Assembly (NCBI RefSeq): GCF_014191495.1 | Contig: NZ_JACHWR010000001.1 | Coordinates: forward strand, 806,001 to 870,000 | DNA length: 64,000 bases | Direction of reading: 5' to 3' | DNA from: Nocardioides soli | Lineage (GTDB): Bacteria > Actinomycetota > Actinomycetes > Propionibacteriales > Nocardioidaceae | Shown: one piece after another, positions 39,950 through 50,311 of the stretch | Layout of the letters: each line of letters opens with the position of its first letter | Numbering within the stretch: position 1 is the first letter of the stretch | Program-made: the position numbers and the translations under genes | The notes under the pieces: model-generated | Database searches by the model: none | Told to the model about the DNA's origin: nothing | The model's input: the letters and a program-made list of their open reading frames with translations, nothing else

Positions 39950-40674
39950 GACTCCAGTGCCTCGCGCTGGATGCGGGTCAGGTCGGCGCAGCCCTTCTCG
40001 GCCAGCGCGAGCAGCGCGTCGAGCTCGGCCCGGTCGAACGCCGCGCCCTCGGCCGTGCCCTGCACCTCGACGAACTTGCCGTCGCCGGTCATCACGACGT
40101 TCATGTCGGTCTCGGCGCGCACGTCCTCGACATAGGGCAGGTCGAGGCGCGGCACGCCGTCGATGATGCCCACGCTGACCGCGGCCACCGAGCCCGTGAG
40201 CGGCTCGCCGGTGAGCGCGCCGGTCGAGCGGAGGTGGGCCACGGCGTCGGCGAGCGCGACGTACGCCCCGGTGATCGCGGCGGTGCGGGTGCCGCCGTCG
40301 GCCTGGAGCACGTCGCAGTCGAGCTGGATGGTGTTCTCACCCAGCGCCCGGTAGTCGATGACCGCCCGGAGCGAGCGGCCGATCAGGCGGCTGATCTCGT
40401 GGGTGCGGCCGCCGATGCGGCCCTTGACCGACTCGCGCTCGGAGCGGGTGTTGGTGGAGGCCGGGAGCATGGCGTACTCCGCGGTCACCCAGCCCAGACC
40501 CGAGCCCTTGCGCCAGCGCGGGACGCCCTCGGAGGCCGAGGCGGCGCAGAGGACCCTGGTCCGGCCGAACTCGACCAGCACCGATCCGGCGGCGTGGTCG
40601 AGCCAGTTGCGGGTGATCGTGACCGGCCGCAGCTCGTCGTCGGCGCGGCCGTCCTCGCGGGGGGTGACAGTCAT
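39946..40674 (-). CDS. rph: ribonuclease PH
   Basis: The ATG at 40674 gives 242 residues beginning [20 protein letters not shown]. Conserved parts are [80 protein letters not shown], and [33 protein letters not shown]. It trims tRNA 3' ends phosphorolytically. Confidence 0.96.
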   Translation of the reverse strand: MTVTPREDGRADDELRPVTITRNWLDHAAGSVLVEFGRTRVLCAASASEGVPRWRKGSGLGWVTAEYAMLPASTNTRSERESVKGRIGGRTHEISRLIGRSLRAVIDYRALGENTIQLDCDVLQADGGTRTAAITGAYVALADAVAHLRSTGALTGEPLTGSVAAVSVGIIDGVPRLDLPYVEDVRAETDMNVVMTGDGKFVEVQGTAEGAAFDRAELDALLALAEKGCADLTRIQREALES

Positions 40675-40703
40675 GGCACCGACCCTAGTGTCACCCCGCC
40701 CCG

Positions 40704-41489
40704 TCACTTCACCTCGGCCCGCAAGACCCGCCAGATGCCGATGGTGAGCGGTACGACGAGCCAGACGATCGCCGACACGACCAGCTGGGCCCACTCCTCA
40801 CCCGACGTCGACCAGTCCCAGATCGCGGCTTGGGAGGACTGGAAGTCGATCCACGGGCGGAGCGTCTCGAACCACCCCATCAGCGCGCCGCCCAGCGCGA
40901 GCAGCCCGGGCAGCACCCACTTGTAGACGAAGAACACCACGATCGCGGCGGCGGTGTTGAGCAGCAGCGCCGCGAGCGCGAAGCCGCCCAGCATCGCGAG
41001 CACCTGGGTGATCAGGAACGCGAAGAAGTCCGGCCAGCCGAAGGTCCAGTCGGTGTCCCCCTGGAACAGCCCGTAGGCGAGGTTGGCGACGAAGCCGACC
41101 ACGATCGAGAAGACGACGGTGGCCAAAGTCAGCAGCACGCCGACCAGCGCCTTCGCCGCGATCACCAGCGGGCGACGCGGCTCGAGCGAGAACGTCACCA
41201 TCGCGCTGCGCTGGCTCCACTCCGTCGTGACGAGCATGATGCCGAGCACGGGGAGCAGGAACGACGTCAGGAACGCCGCCGTGCCCACGAAGTCGCCGAA
41301 GCTCATCGGCTCGTCCTGCGCCGCCGTCACGGAGACGGCGATCACCTCCGCCGCCAGGACCAGCAGGCCGATCGTCGCGAGCAGCCAGAAGCCGGCCCGG
41401 GTGTCGTAGGACTTGCGGAGCTCGACGCGCACCAGTCGCTGGAACGGCGTCGCCGTGGTGCCCGAGACGTCGAGGGTCGCTGCGGTCAC
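40704..41489 (-). CDS. ABC-2 type exporter permease (copy B)
   Basis: The 261-residue protein has an N-terminal cytoplasmic stretch ([22 protein letters not shown]) and six membrane helices, with [30 protein letters not shown] as the conserved cytoplasmic loop. It is about half identical by eye to the neighbouring 271-residue permease, both ending [12 protein letters not shown], so the two arose by tandem duplication and probably form a heterodimer with the ATPase upstream. Substrate unknown. Confidence 0.82.
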   Translation of the reverse strand: MTAATLDVSGTTATPFQRLVRVELRKSYDTRAGFWLLATIGLLVLAAEVIAVSVTAAQDEPMSFGDFVGTAAFLTSFLLPVLGIMLVTTEWSQRSAMVTFSLEPRRPLVIAAKALVGVLLTLATVVFSIVVGFVANLAYGLFQGDTDWTFGWPDFFAFLITQVLAMLGGFALAALLLNTAAAIVVFFVYKWVLPGLLALGGALMGWFETLRPWIDFQSSQAAIWDWSTSGEEWAQLVVSAIVWLVVPLTIGIWRVLRAEVK

Positions 41490-41490
41490 C

Positions 41491-42306
41491 TCACTTCACC
41501 TCGGCGCGCAGCACCCGCAGGACGCCGATCGCGAGCGGGATCACCAGCCAGATGACGCCACTGACCGCGAAGTGCGCCCAGTCCTCGCCGCTCATCGACG
41601 CGTCGATGAGCGGCGTCTGTGCGTCGCTGAAGTCGATCCACGGTTGGAGGTCCTCGAACCACCCGATCAGCGCGGCGCCGAGGCCGAAGATCCCCGGGAG
41701 GACGAAGGAGTAGACCATGTAGAGCACGATCGCGGCCGGGGAGTTCAGTAGCAGGGCGGCGAACGCGAAGCCGGTGAGCATCCCGATGATCTGCATCAGC
41801 ACGAAGGCCAGGGTCTGCAGGACGCTGAGGTCCCACACGACCGGGAAGTCCGAGAGCAGGCCGTAGAGGGCGTTGCAGATGGTGGCCAGCACCAGGGCGA
41901 TGGCGACCGCCGCGACGGCCAGCCCGATGCCCACGACCAGCTTGGCGAGGATCACCAGCGGCCGGCGCGGCTCGAGCGAGAACGTGACCATCGCCGTGCG
42001 CTGGCTCCACTCGCTGGTGAGCAGCAGGATGCCGATCACCGGCAGCAGCAGGGCGATCGAGAAGTTCGTCGAGGTCAGGAAGTCGTTGTACGAGACGGTC
42101 AGGTCCTGGGCGACCACCACGGCCAGCTGGATGACCATCACCACGCCGGTCAGGGCGGCGGTCGCGATCAACAGCCAGAGACCCGCACGGGTGTCCCAGG
42201 TCTTGCGGAGCTCGGTGCGGACCAGCCTCGAGAACGGCGTGGGCGAGGTGCCGGAGATGTCCAGGGCGTGTCCGAGGCCGGGGGCGACGGTGGAGTTCAT
42301 GCTCAT
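41491..42306 (-). CDS. ABC-2 type exporter permease (copy A)
   Basis: The 271-residue paralogue of the downstream permease has the same blocks ([76 protein letters not shown]) and six helices. It overlaps the ATPase stop by four bases and leaves one base to copy B. The three genes form one minus-strand operon. Confidence 0.82.
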   Translation of the reverse strand: MSMNSTVAPGLGHALDISGTSPTPFSRLVRTELRKTWDTRAGLWLLIATAALTGVVMVIQLAVVVAQDLTVSYNDFLTSTNFSIALLLPVIGILLLTSEWSQRTAMVTFSLEPRRPLVILAKLVVGIGLAVAAVAIALVLATICNALYGLLSDFPVVWDLSVLQTLAFVLMQIIGMLTGFAFAALLLNSPAAIVLYMVYSFVLPGIFGLGAALIGWFEDLQPWIDFSDAQTPLIDASMSGEDWAHFAVSGVIWLVIPLAIGVLRVLRAEVK

Positions 42307-43208
42307 GATGCGACGGCCTCCCGCTGGGTCTGGGAGGTGAGCTCGAGGAAGAGGTCCTCGAGGCCGCCGTCGGCCGCACGCAGGTCGGTGAGCACGATGC
42401 CGCTCTCGAGGGCGGTGCGGCCGATCTCGACCGTCTCGGTCTCGACGCGCAGGCCCTCGCCCGCGGCCGAGACGCCGATGCCCTTTGCCTCCAGCGCCTT
42501 GGTCAGCGCCTCGTTGTCGAGGGCCGTGACGAACGACGCGGCGCCACTCGCGGCACCGGCGAGCAGGGACTTCTTGTCGCCCTGGGCGACGATCCGGCCG
42601 TGGCCGATCAGGATCATCTCGTCGGCGATCTGCTCGACCTCGTGCAGCAGGTGGCTGGAGAGGAGGACGGTGCCGCCGCGCTCGGCGTACCCCTTGAGCA
42701 GGCCGCGCATCCAGCGGATGCCGGCCGGGTCGAGGCCGTTCGCCGGCTCGTCGAGGATCAGCACGGACGGGTCCCCGAGCAGCGCGTGCGCGATGCCGAG
42801 GCGCTGCTTCATGCCGAGGGAGTAGTTGCGGAGGCGGCGCTTCGCCTCGGTCGGGGTGAGGGAGACGAGCTCGAGCATCTCGTCGACCCGCGAAGCCGGG
42901 AGGCCCATCGTGCGGGCGCCGAGCTCGAGGATCTCCCGCCCGGTGCGGCCCGCGTGCTGGGCGGACGCGTCGAGCAGCACACCGACGTGCCGGCCGGGGT
43001 TGGGGATGTCGTGGTAGTGGTGCCCACCGATCGTGACCTGCCCCGACGTCGGCGGGGTGAGGCCGACCATCACCCGCATCGTGGTCGTCTTGCCGGCGCC
43101 GTTGGGACCGAGGAAGCCGGTCACCCGCCCGGGCTGGCAGACGAAGCTGATGTCGTCGACGGCGGTGAAGCTGCCGTACTTCCGTGTGAGTCGTTCGACG
43201 GTGATCAT
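42303..43208 (-). CDS. ABC-2 type exporter ATPase
   Basis: The start at 43208 (MITVERLTRKYGSFTAVDDISF) gives 301 residues. Motifs: Walker A GPNGAGKTTT, signature YSLGMKQRLGIAHALL, Walker B VLILDEPANGLDP, SSHLLHE. The C-terminal 80 residues are a regulatory extension common to BcrA/DrrA-type ATPases (antibiotic or peptide export). It is divergent from a DesK/NarX-type two-component system, a common arrangement for stress-sensing efflux. Confidence 0.88.
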   Translation of the reverse strand: MITVERLTRKYGSFTAVDDISFVCQPGRVTGFLGPNGAGKTTTMRVMVGLTPPTSGQVTIGGHHYHDIPNPGRHVGVLLDASAQHAGRTGREILELGARTMGLPASRVDEMLELVSLTPTEAKRRLRNYSLGMKQRLGIAHALLGDPSVLILDEPANGLDPAGIRWMRGLLKGYAERGGTVLLSSHLLHEVEQIADEMILIGHGRIVAQGDKKSLLAGAASGAASFVTALDNEALTKALEAKGIGVSAAGEGLRVETETVEIGRTALESGIVLTDLRAADGGLEDLFLELTSQTQREAVAS

Positions 43209-43338
43209 GCCTTCACCCTGCCGCATCGAAGGGCTCGGCACATCGTCCCGCGGGCGAGACACGCGGTGACCTAAGTAGGGGGCGGGGGCCGACCGACGGC
43301 CGGTCCGGCACGGTCGGGGCCGGGCCTACCCTTGCCGC

Positions 43339-44499
43339 GTGGACCGCCCGCGCCCCGAGGAGTACCAGCCGCCGCTGCGGTTGTGGAGCCACCTCTGGCG
43401 CCTCTTCCTGATGCTGTTGATCAGCGCCGCCGTGTGGCTGCCCTCCTCGGAGCAGGAAGCGAAGATCTCCGACTGGTGGTGGGTCCTCGACCTCGTGCTC
43501 GGCCTCGGGTGCTTCGTGCTCGTCTTCTTCCGACGACGCCACCCGCTCGCCATCGCGGTCGTGATCGGGGCGCTGGGTGCCGTGTCGGGTACGGCGGGCG
43601 GCCCGGCCGTCCTGGCGGCCGTCTCGCTCGCGACCCGGCGCCGATGGCGCGAGATCGCGATCATCGGGTCGATCAACTTCGCGGCCGCCCAGTTCTACAG
43701 CACGGTCACGGCGAGCACCTCCGACCCGGCGTGGCTGATCCTGGTGGCGAACGCCATCGCCACCGGCGCGATGCTCGGCTGGGGCATGTACATCGGCTCG
43801 CGTCGCGAGCTGATCTGGACGCTGCGCAACCGGGCCGAGCGCGCCGAGGAGGAGCAGGAGCTGCGCGTGGCGCAGTCGCGGAGCAACGAGCGGGCCCGGA
43901 TCGCCCGGGAGATGCACGACGTGCTCGCCCACCGGATCTCGCAGATCTCCATGCACGCCGGGGCCCTGGCCTACCGGGAGGACCTCAGCGCCGAGCAGAT
44001 GCGTGCCAGCGCCGGCCTGATCCGCGACCGGGCACACGAGGCGCTCACCGACCTGCGCGACGTCCTCGGCGTGCTCCGCGACGACACCGGCGAGCGGCGC
44101 AGCGCCCCCCAGCCGACGTACGCGGACCTGACCTGCCTGATCGAGGAGGCCCAGGAGTCCGGCATGCGCGTCGAGCTCGAGGACCTCGTCGACCCGTCGG
44201 GGCCGGCGGTGCCCGACGCGGCCGGGCGCACCGTCTACCGGATCGTCCAGGAGGGCATGACCAACGCGCGCAAGCACGCTCCCGGAGCGCTGCTGACGAT
44301 CCGCATCACCGGGACGCCCGACGACGGCATCGACGTGCAGCTGCGCAACCCGCTCGGCTTCGGCCCGACCCACACGCCCGGTGCCGGCCTCGGCCTGGTC
44401 GGGTTGACCGAGCGCGCCGAGCTGCGCGGCGGCCTCCTGGAGTCCGGGCTGGACGGCTCGACGTTCGTGCTGCACGGCTGGATACCGTGGGGGACGTGA
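43339..44499 (+). CDS. NarL/DesK-type sensor histidine kinase
   Basis: The 386-residue protein (GTG 43339) has four to five N-terminal membrane helices (about residues 18-150), then a coiled coil (RNRAERAEEEQELRVAQSRSNERARIAREMHDVLAHRISQISMHAG). That last part is the HisKA_3 box with phospho-His in REMHDVLAH. A HATPase domain follows (EGMTNARKHAPGALLTI, GAGLGLVGLTERAEL). It probably phosphorylates the next gene product. Confidence 0.9.
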   Translation: MDRPRPEEYQPPLRLWSHLWRLFLMLLISAAVWLPSSEQEAKISDWWWVLDLVLGLGCFVLVFFRRRHPLAIAVVIGALGAVSGTAGGPAVLAAVSLATRRRWREIAIIGSINFAAAQFYSTVTASTSDPAWLILVANAIATGAMLGWGMYIGSRRELIWTLRNRAERAEEEQELRVAQSRSNERARIAREMHDVLAHRISQISMHAGALAYREDLSAEQMRASAGLIRDRAHEALTDLRDVLGVLRDDTGERRSAPQPTYADLTCLIEEAQESGMRVELEDLVDPSGPAVPDAAGRTVYRIVQEGMTNARKHAPGALLTIRITGTPDDGIDVQLRNPLGFGPTHTPGAGLGLVGLTERAELRGGLLESGLDGSTFVLHGWIPWGT

Positions 44500-45188
44500 G
44501 CAGTCCGGCGACCAAGGCCACCACGCGCGTGCTCGTGGTCGACGACGACCCGCTGGTGCGCTCCGCGCTCGGCCTGATGCTCGGCGGCCAGGCCGACCTC
44601 GAGGTCGTGGGCGAGGCGGCCGACGGCCACGAGGGGGTGAGCCTGGCCCGGAACCTGCGGCCCGACGTCGTGCTCATGGACATCCGGATGCCCCGGCTCG
44701 ACGGACTCGCCGCCACCCGCGAGCTGCACACCCGCCCGGACCCGCCGCGGGTGATCGTGCTCACGACGTTCGACGCCGACGAGTACGTCGTGGAGGCGCT
44801 GGCCGCCGGCGCCGACGGCTTCCTGCTCAAGGACACGCCGCCCCCGGAGATCGTCGCCGCGATCCGCAAGGTGGTCGACGACGAGCCGATGCTCTCGCCG
44901 TCGGTCACCCGCACCCTGATCCGGCGGCTGCGCGACGAGCCGGAGGAGACCGCCAACGCGGCCGCGACCCGCGCGGCCGAGGCCGAGGCCCGGCTGGCGC
45001 TGCTCACCGACCGCGAGCGCGACGTCGCCCTCGCCGTGGGCAAGGGGCTCAGCAACGCCGAGATCGCCCGCTCCCTGCACCTGTCCGTGCCCACCGTGAA
45101 GGCGCACGTCTCGCGCCTCTTCGACAAGCTCCAGGTGACCAACCGAGTCCAGATCGCGATCTGTGTCCACGACGCTGGTCTGAGCTGA
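44496..45188 (+). CDS. NarL/LuxR-family response regulator
   Basis: GTG at 44496 overlaps the kinase stop. The 230-residue protein has a receiver domain (VLVVDDDPLVRSALGLML, phospho-Asp in VVLMDIRMPRLDG, conserved Thr and Lys in VLTTFDADEY and FLLKDTPP) and a LuxR-type helix-turn-helix (LLTDRERDVALAVGKGLSNAEIARSLHLSVPTVKAHVSRLFDKL). It likely controls the divergent ABC exporter. Confidence 0.92.
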   Translation: MSSPATKATTRVLVVDDDPLVRSALGLMLGGQADLEVVGEAADGHEGVSLARNLRPDVVLMDIRMPRLDGLAATRELHTRPDPPRVIVLTTFDADEYVVEALAAGADGFLLKDTPPPEIVAAIRKVVDDEPMLSPSVTRTLIRRLRDEPEETANAAATRAAEAEARLALLTDRERDVALAVGKGLSNAEIARSLHLSVPTVKAHVSRLFDKLQVTNRVQIAICVHDAGLS

Positions 45189-45556
45189 GGGCCCCGGGAC
45201 TGAGCCTGCGAAGTCCCGGACCAGGCCCGAAGATTGAGGAGCGCCGACGCGAGGGCCCCGGGACTGAGCCTGCGAAGTCCCGAACCAGGCCCGAAGATTG
45301 AGGAGCGCCGGCGCAGACCGGAGCGAAGCGACGGGCTGCGCGGCGCGTCTCGAAATCCAATCGAAGTCGCGGACCACTGAACGAGACGGGCGGCCGAGAA
45401 CTCGGATCGTGGTGGTTTCGAGACGGTTGCTAGCGCAACCTCCTCAACCACCGGGACGGTGCTAGCGCAACCTCCTCAACCACCGGGACGGCGCGGGCGC
45501 AACCTCCTCAACCACCGCGGCCGGTGCGGGCGCAGCCTCTTCCGCCACCGTCGCCG
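45187..45556. repeat. intergenic repeat block: 64-bp tandem pair plus 32-bp repeats
   Basis: A 64-base unit beginning GAGGGCCCCGGGACTGAGCC (45187-45250) is repeated nearly exactly at 45251-45314. Downstream, four 32-base units with the core GCGCAACCTCCTCAACCACC start at about 45433, 45465, 45497 and 45530, preceded by GGTGGTTTCGAGACGGTTGC. The gap of nearly 370 bases shows no gene. The same style of repeat fills 48338-48600, so it belongs to a dispersed chromosomal family that may act as terminators for the convergent genes. Confidence 0.8.
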
Positions 45557-46336
45557 TCAGATCTCGTACACAGCCCCCGGCCGCGCGAGCTCGATCGGAC
45601 CGTCGTACGCCGCGCGGGCCTCGGCGAGCGCGTCCTGCGGGTCGTGCCACGGCGGGATGTGGGTGAGCACGAGCCGCCGCACCCCGGCGCGGGTGGCGAC
45701 CCCACCGCAGTCGGTGCCGGTCAGGTGCAGGTCGGGCGGCACCGGGTCGCCGGTGCGGAAGGACGCCTCCGCGAGCAGCAGGTCGGCGTCACGAGCGAGG
45801 TCGTCGAGCACCGGCGTCGGGCCGGTGTCGCCGGTGTAGACGAGCGTGCCGCCCCCGTTCGAGATCCGGAGTCCGTACGCCGCGACCGGGTGGGCGACGG
45901 GCACCGGCGCGACCGTGAACGGCCCGATCCGCACCGGCCCGTCCCACACGAGGAAGTCGAACTCCATGGTCATGCCCGGGTCGGTCGGCAGGTCGTAGGC
46001 GCGCGCCATCCGGTCGGCGGTGCCCTCGGGGCCCCAGACCGGGATCCGCGGCTGCGGGCCGGTCGGGTGGTACTTGCGCAGCACGTAGTAGCCACACAGG
46101 TCGAGGCAGTGGTCGGCGTGCAGGTGGCTGAGCAGCACCGCGTCGATCGCGAGCGGGTCGGCGTGGCGGTGCAGCGCGCCGAGCGCGCCGTTGCCGAGGT
46201 CGAGCAGGATCCGCCAGGTGCGGCCGTCGTGCTCCTGCTCGAGCAGGTAGCAGCTCGCGGGCGAGTCCGGCCCCGGGTAGGAGCCGGAGCAGCCGACGAC
46301 GGTGAGCCGCATCGGGGCCGTCGCCGGGGCGGTCAT
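45557..46336 (-). CDS. metallo-beta-lactamase fold hydrolase (Rv1339-type phosphodiesterase)
   Basis: The start at 46336 ([34 protein letters not shown]) gives 259 residues. The metal motif H-x-H-x-D-H is [28 protein letters not shown] gives the bridging Asp and [10 protein letters not shown] a further His. Its position beside murI and (in the ancestral order) rph-rdgB matches M. tuberculosis Rv1339, reported as an atypical class II cyclic-nucleotide phosphodiesterase; transferring that activity here is inference. It overlaps the murI stop. Confidence 0.85.
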   Translation of the reverse strand: MTAPATAPMRLTVVGCSGSYPGPDSPASCYLLEQEHDGRTWRILLDLGNGALGALHRHADPLAIDAVLLSHLHADHCLDLCGYYVLRKYHPTGPQPRIPVWGPEGTADRMARAYDLPTDPGMTMEFDFLVWDGPVRIGPFTVAPVPVAHPVAAYGLRISNGGGTLVYTGDTGPTPVLDDLARDADLLLAEASFRTGDPVPPDLHLTGTDCGGVATRAGVRRLVLTHIPPWHDPQDALAEARAAYDGPIELARPGAVYEI

Positions 46337-47172
46337 GCGAGTCCCCCGACGAACTGGGAGGCCGCGACCATCTCGGGGCCGAGGAAGCGCCGGCCGATCG
46401 CCTCGAACTCCGCGGGCGAGCCGGTGGTGAGGAAGGTGTACGTCGGGTCGCCCCCCGGCCGCATCAGGTCGGTGGCGACCAGCATCTTGTAGACGTCCTT
46501 GGCGCACTCCTCGGCGCTGCTCACCAGCGTGACGTTGTCGCCCATGACATAGGAGATCACGCCGGTCAGCAGCGGGTAGTGGGTGCAGCCGAGGATGACG
46601 GCGTCGACGCCGGCGGAGGTGAGCGGGTCGAGGTACTCGTGGGCCACCGCGAGCAGCTCGTCCCCCCCGGTGACGCCGGCCTCGACGAAGTCGACGAATC
46701 GCGGGCACGGTCGGGTGAACAGCTCGACGTGCGGGGCGGCCGCGAACGCGTCGTCGTAGGCCATCGACTCAGCGGTCGCGCGGGTGCAGATCACGCCGAT
46801 CCGGCCGGTGCGGCTGGCCGCGACGGCGCGGCGGGTGGCGGGGAGGATCACCTCGACGACGGGTACGTCGTAGCGCTCCCGCGCGTCGCGCAGCATCGCC
46901 GCACTGGCGGAGTTGCACGCGATGACCAGCGCCTTCACGCCGAGGGAGACCAGGTGGTCGAGGCACTCGAGTGCGTACTCGCGGACCTCGCCGATCGGCT
47001 TGGGGCCGTAGGGCTGGCGAGCGGTGTCGCCGACGTACACGATCGACTCGTGCGGCAGCTGGTCGATGACCGAGCGGGCGACCGTCAGGCCGCCGAAGCC
47101 GGAGTCGAAGATGCCGATCGGGGCATCCCGGCGCGCGAGCGCCGCCACGTCGGCGCTGGTCAGGTCGGACAC
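46333..47172 (-). CDS. murI: glutamate racemase
   Basis: The GTG at 47172 gives 279 residues beginning [20 protein letters not shown]. Conserved: [44 protein letters not shown] (first catalytic Cys), [15 protein letters not shown] (second catalytic Cys). It makes D-glutamate for peptidoglycan. It overlaps the downstream phosphodiesterase gene by four bases, an order conserved in actinobacteria. Confidence 0.95.
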   Translation of the reverse strand: MSDLTSADVAALARRDAPIGIFDSGFGGLTVARSVIDQLPHESIVYVGDTARQPYGPKPIGEVREYALECLDHLVSLGVKALVIACNSASAAMLRDARERYDVPVVEVILPATRRAVAASRTGRIGVICTRATAESMAYDDAFAAAPHVELFTRPCPRFVDFVEAGVTGGDELLAVAHEYLDPLTSAGVDAVILGCTHYPLLTGVISYVMGDNVTLVSSAEECAKDVYKMLVATDLMRPGGDPTYTFLTTGSPAEFEAIGRRFLGPEMVAASQFVGGLA

Positions 47173-47272
47173 GCAGGCAAGGCTAGAGCGTCGGACCCCC
47201 GGCGCGGTGGGCACGCGACCCAGGTCACGGGAGATGCCGATCACGGCGCCCGGAGCAGGTAGCGTCGCGGCC

Positions 47273-48334
47273 ATGGCCCGCCGCTCCGTCCTGCTGTCCT
47301 CGTGCGCGCTGGCGCTCGCGCTGCTGGCGCCCGCGGGCGCGACCCACGCCGCGTCCCAGGCCGCGTCCCCGGGAGCGTCCCCGGGAGCGTCCCCGGGAGC
47401 GTCCGCCGCCCTCCGGGACCCGCTGCCGTCCTCGGCCGCCCGGGTACTCGCGATCTCGGTCGACGGCCTCAACCCACGCGCGTTCAAGCGGCTCGGCGCG
47501 GCCCGGACGCCGACCTTCCACCGGCTGCTGAGCGAGGGCTCCGGCACCCTCAACGCCCGCACGGAGTACGAGCAGAACGTCACCCTGCCCAACCACACCA
47601 GCATGCTGACCAGCCGCCGCATCGACGCCCGCGCCGGCGGGCACGGGGTCACCTGGGACGACGATCGGCCGTGGATGACCGTGCAGAAGGCGGCCGGTCA
47701 CCCGGTCGCGTCGGTCTTCAGCGTGGTCAGCGCCGCCGGCGGCGAGAGCGCCCTGTTCAGCACCAAGGAGAAGTTCCGCCTCTACGAGCGGTCCTGGCCC
47801 TCGGGCATCGACCGCACGGCGTACGACGTCAAGCAGCGTCGCCTGGTGCGCACCGCCGTCGCGGACCTGGTCGACAACGATCGGGCGTTCACGTTCCTGC
47901 ACGTGTCGCTGCCGGACCGGTTCGGGCACCTGTACGGCGGGCTGTCGCCCCAGTACCTCGCCGCGGTGCGCAAGACCGACCGCCAGCTCGGCACGCTGCT
48001 GGACACCGTCGCGGCCAACCCGACGCTGGCCGAGCACCTGACCGTCGTACTCACCGCCGACCACGGCTTCGTGCCGGGCCAGCGCACGCACTCCCCGCGC
48101 GTGCTCGCGGACTACCGGATCCCGTTCCTGGCCTGGGGCGCCGGCGTGCAGCCGGGCGACCTCTACGCACTCAACCCCGACTACCGCAACCCGCGCAAGC
48201 GGCACCTGGGGTACGCCGCGGTCCGGCAGCCGGTACGCAACGGCGACCTCGGCAACCTCGCGCTCGATCTGCTCGGGCTCGGCCCGATCCCCGGCAGCGA
48301 CCTGAACGCCGACCAGGACCTCGACGTCGGCTGA
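47273..48334 (+). CDS. secreted alkaline-phosphatase-superfamily (phosphodiesterase-like) protein
   Basis: The ATG at 47273 gives a signal peptide ([20 protein letters not shown] then [10 protein letters not shown]), followed by an [12 protein letters not shown] stretch coded by a nine-base tandem repeat. The mature 310 residues have type I phosphodiesterase features: [45 protein letters not shown] (catalytic Thr/Ser region N-H-T-S), [10 protein letters not shown] and [10 protein letters not shown] (D-H metal pair). It is exported and may release phosphate or cut nucleotides/phospholipids. It interrupts the cysM-murI synteny. Confidence 0.78.
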   Translation: MARRSVLLSSCALALALLAPAGATHAASQAASPGASPGASPGASAALRDPLPSSAARVLAISVDGLNPRAFKRLGAARTPTFHRLLSEGSGTLNARTEYEQNVTLPNHTSMLTSRRIDARAGGHGVTWDDDRPWMTVQKAAGHPVASVFSVVSAAGGESALFSTKEKFRLYERSWPSGIDRTAYDVKQRRLVRTAVADLVDNDRAFTFLHVSLPDRFGHLYGGLSPQYLAAVRKTDRQLGTLLDTVAANPTLAEHLTVVLTADHGFVPGQRTHSPRVLADYRIPFLAWGAGVQPGDLYALNPDYRNPRKRHLGYAAVRQPVRNGDLGNLALDLLGLGPIPGSDLNADQDLDVG

Positions 48335-48337
48335 CCT

Positions 48338-48605
48338 CGGTGGTTTCGAGGCTCAGGCGCTAGCGCGCCTTCGCACCTCAACCACCGTGGTGATGGTTGA
48401 GGTGCGAGCGGAGCGAGCCTCGAAGCCACCGTGGCGATGGTTGAGGAGTGAGGCGCGCCAGCGCCGAGCCTCGAAACCCGGCAACCCGAAAGACGGCCTC
48501 GGGAGCGAGCATGCCTCTCGGCTCACGGGGTTTCGAGGCTCAGGCGCTAGCGCGCCTTCGCACCTCAACCACCGTGACGGCCTTCGCGCCTCGACCACCG
48601 TGCGA
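48338..48605. repeat. dispersed palindromic repeat cluster
   Basis: Units such as GGTGGTTTCGAGGCTCAGGC, GCTAGCGCGCCTTCGCACCT, CTCAACCACCGTG and their inverted forms (GGTTGAGGTGCGAGCGGAGC, GAGCCTCGAA) are repeated three to four times over about 260 bases between the convergent phosphodiesterase and cysM genes. Each pair can fold into long hairpins. The motif set is shared with 45.4 kb and, as a fragment, near 36.4 kb. No gene is evident. Confidence 0.8.
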
Positions 48606-48609
48606 TCGC

Positions 48610-49578
<969 letters not shown>

Positions 49579-49857
49579 CTAGCGAGCGCCGCCCGCGACC
49601 GCGGGCAGGACGACGACCTGGTCACCGTCGCTGAGCTCGGCCTCGAGGCCGCCGATGAACCGGACGTCCTCGTCGTTGACGTAGACGTTGACGAAGCGCC
49701 GCAGGTCGGCGCCCTCGATCAGCCGCTCCTTGATGCCGGGGTGGTTGGCATCGAGGTCGTCGATCAGCGCGCTCAGGCTGGCACCGTCAGCGGTGACCGC
49801 CTTCTCGCCGCCGGTGTAGGTGCGCAGGATGGTCGGGATTCGGACCTCGATGGCCAT
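49579..49857 (-). CDS. cysO: sulfur-carrier protein CysO (MoaD/ThiS-like)
   Basis: This 92-residue ubiquitin-like protein reads MAIEVRIPTILRTYTGGEKA ... NVYVNDEDVRFIGGLEAELSDGDQVVVLPAVAGGAR. The C-terminus has the Gly-Gly that becomes the thiocarboxylate, but here with two extra residues (Ala-Arg), which must be removed before activation. The adjacent JAMM protease is the obvious candidate. It lies three bases upstream of cysM. Confidence 0.92.
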   Translation of the reverse strand: MAIEVRIPTILRTYTGGEKAVTADGASLSALIDDLDANHPGIKERLIEGADLRRFVNVYVNDEDVRFIGGLEAELSDGDQVVVLPAVAGGAR

Positions 49858-49869
49858 GCTTGTGACTCC

Positions 49870-50301
49870 TCAGTTGCGTAGCTCGTCGACCACGGTGACC
49901 TCTTCCTCGGTCACCTCGCCGTCGACGATCCTGTAAGACCTGAACTCCACGGGGCCGTCGTTATTCCCGTGGTCGCGCGTGCTCACCAGCACGTAGTGCG
50001 CACCCGGCTCGCTGGCCAGGCCGATGTCGGTGCGGCTGGGGTAGGCCTCGGTGGCCGTGTGCGAGTGGTAGATCACGACGGGCTCCTCGTCGCGGTCCCA
50101 CATCTCCTTGTAGAGCTCCAGCAGCTCGGTGGAGTCGAACTCGTAGAACGTCGGCGACCCCGCCGCGTTGACCATCTCGATCAGCCGCTCCGGACGGTCG
50201 GACCCCTCCGGGCCCGCGACGACCCCGCACGCCTCGTCGGGGTGGTCGCGCTTGGCGTGCGCGATGATGGCGTCGTACGTCGCGCGGTCGATGGTCAACA
50301 C
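49870..50301 (-). CDS. mec: JAMM/MPN+ metallopeptidase Mec
   Basis: GTG 50301 (MLTIDRATYDAIIAHAKRDH) gives 143 residues; an upstream extension is Arg/Pro-rich and unlikely. JAMM ligands are present: HPDEACGVVAG (Glu) and YHSHTATEAYPSRTD, exactly H-x-H-x7-S-x2-D. In M. tuberculosis, Mec hydrolyses the CysO-cysteine adduct to free cysteine. Here it may also trim the CysO tail. It sits twelve bases upstream of cysO. Confidence 0.92.
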   Translation of the reverse strand: MLTIDRATYDAIIAHAKRDHPDEACGVVAGPEGSDRPERLIEMVNAAGSPTFYEFDSTELLELYKEMWDRDEEPVVIYHSHTATEAYPSRTDIGLASEPGAHYVLVSTRDHGNNDGPVEFRSYRIVDGEVTEEEVTVVDELRN

Positions 50302-50311
50302 GGGCCCAACC

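Noticed and set aside
45189..45556. A protein-coding gene in the repeat block
   Set aside because: Frames here are only repeat-derived Arg/Pro/Ala-rich shadows without start signals.
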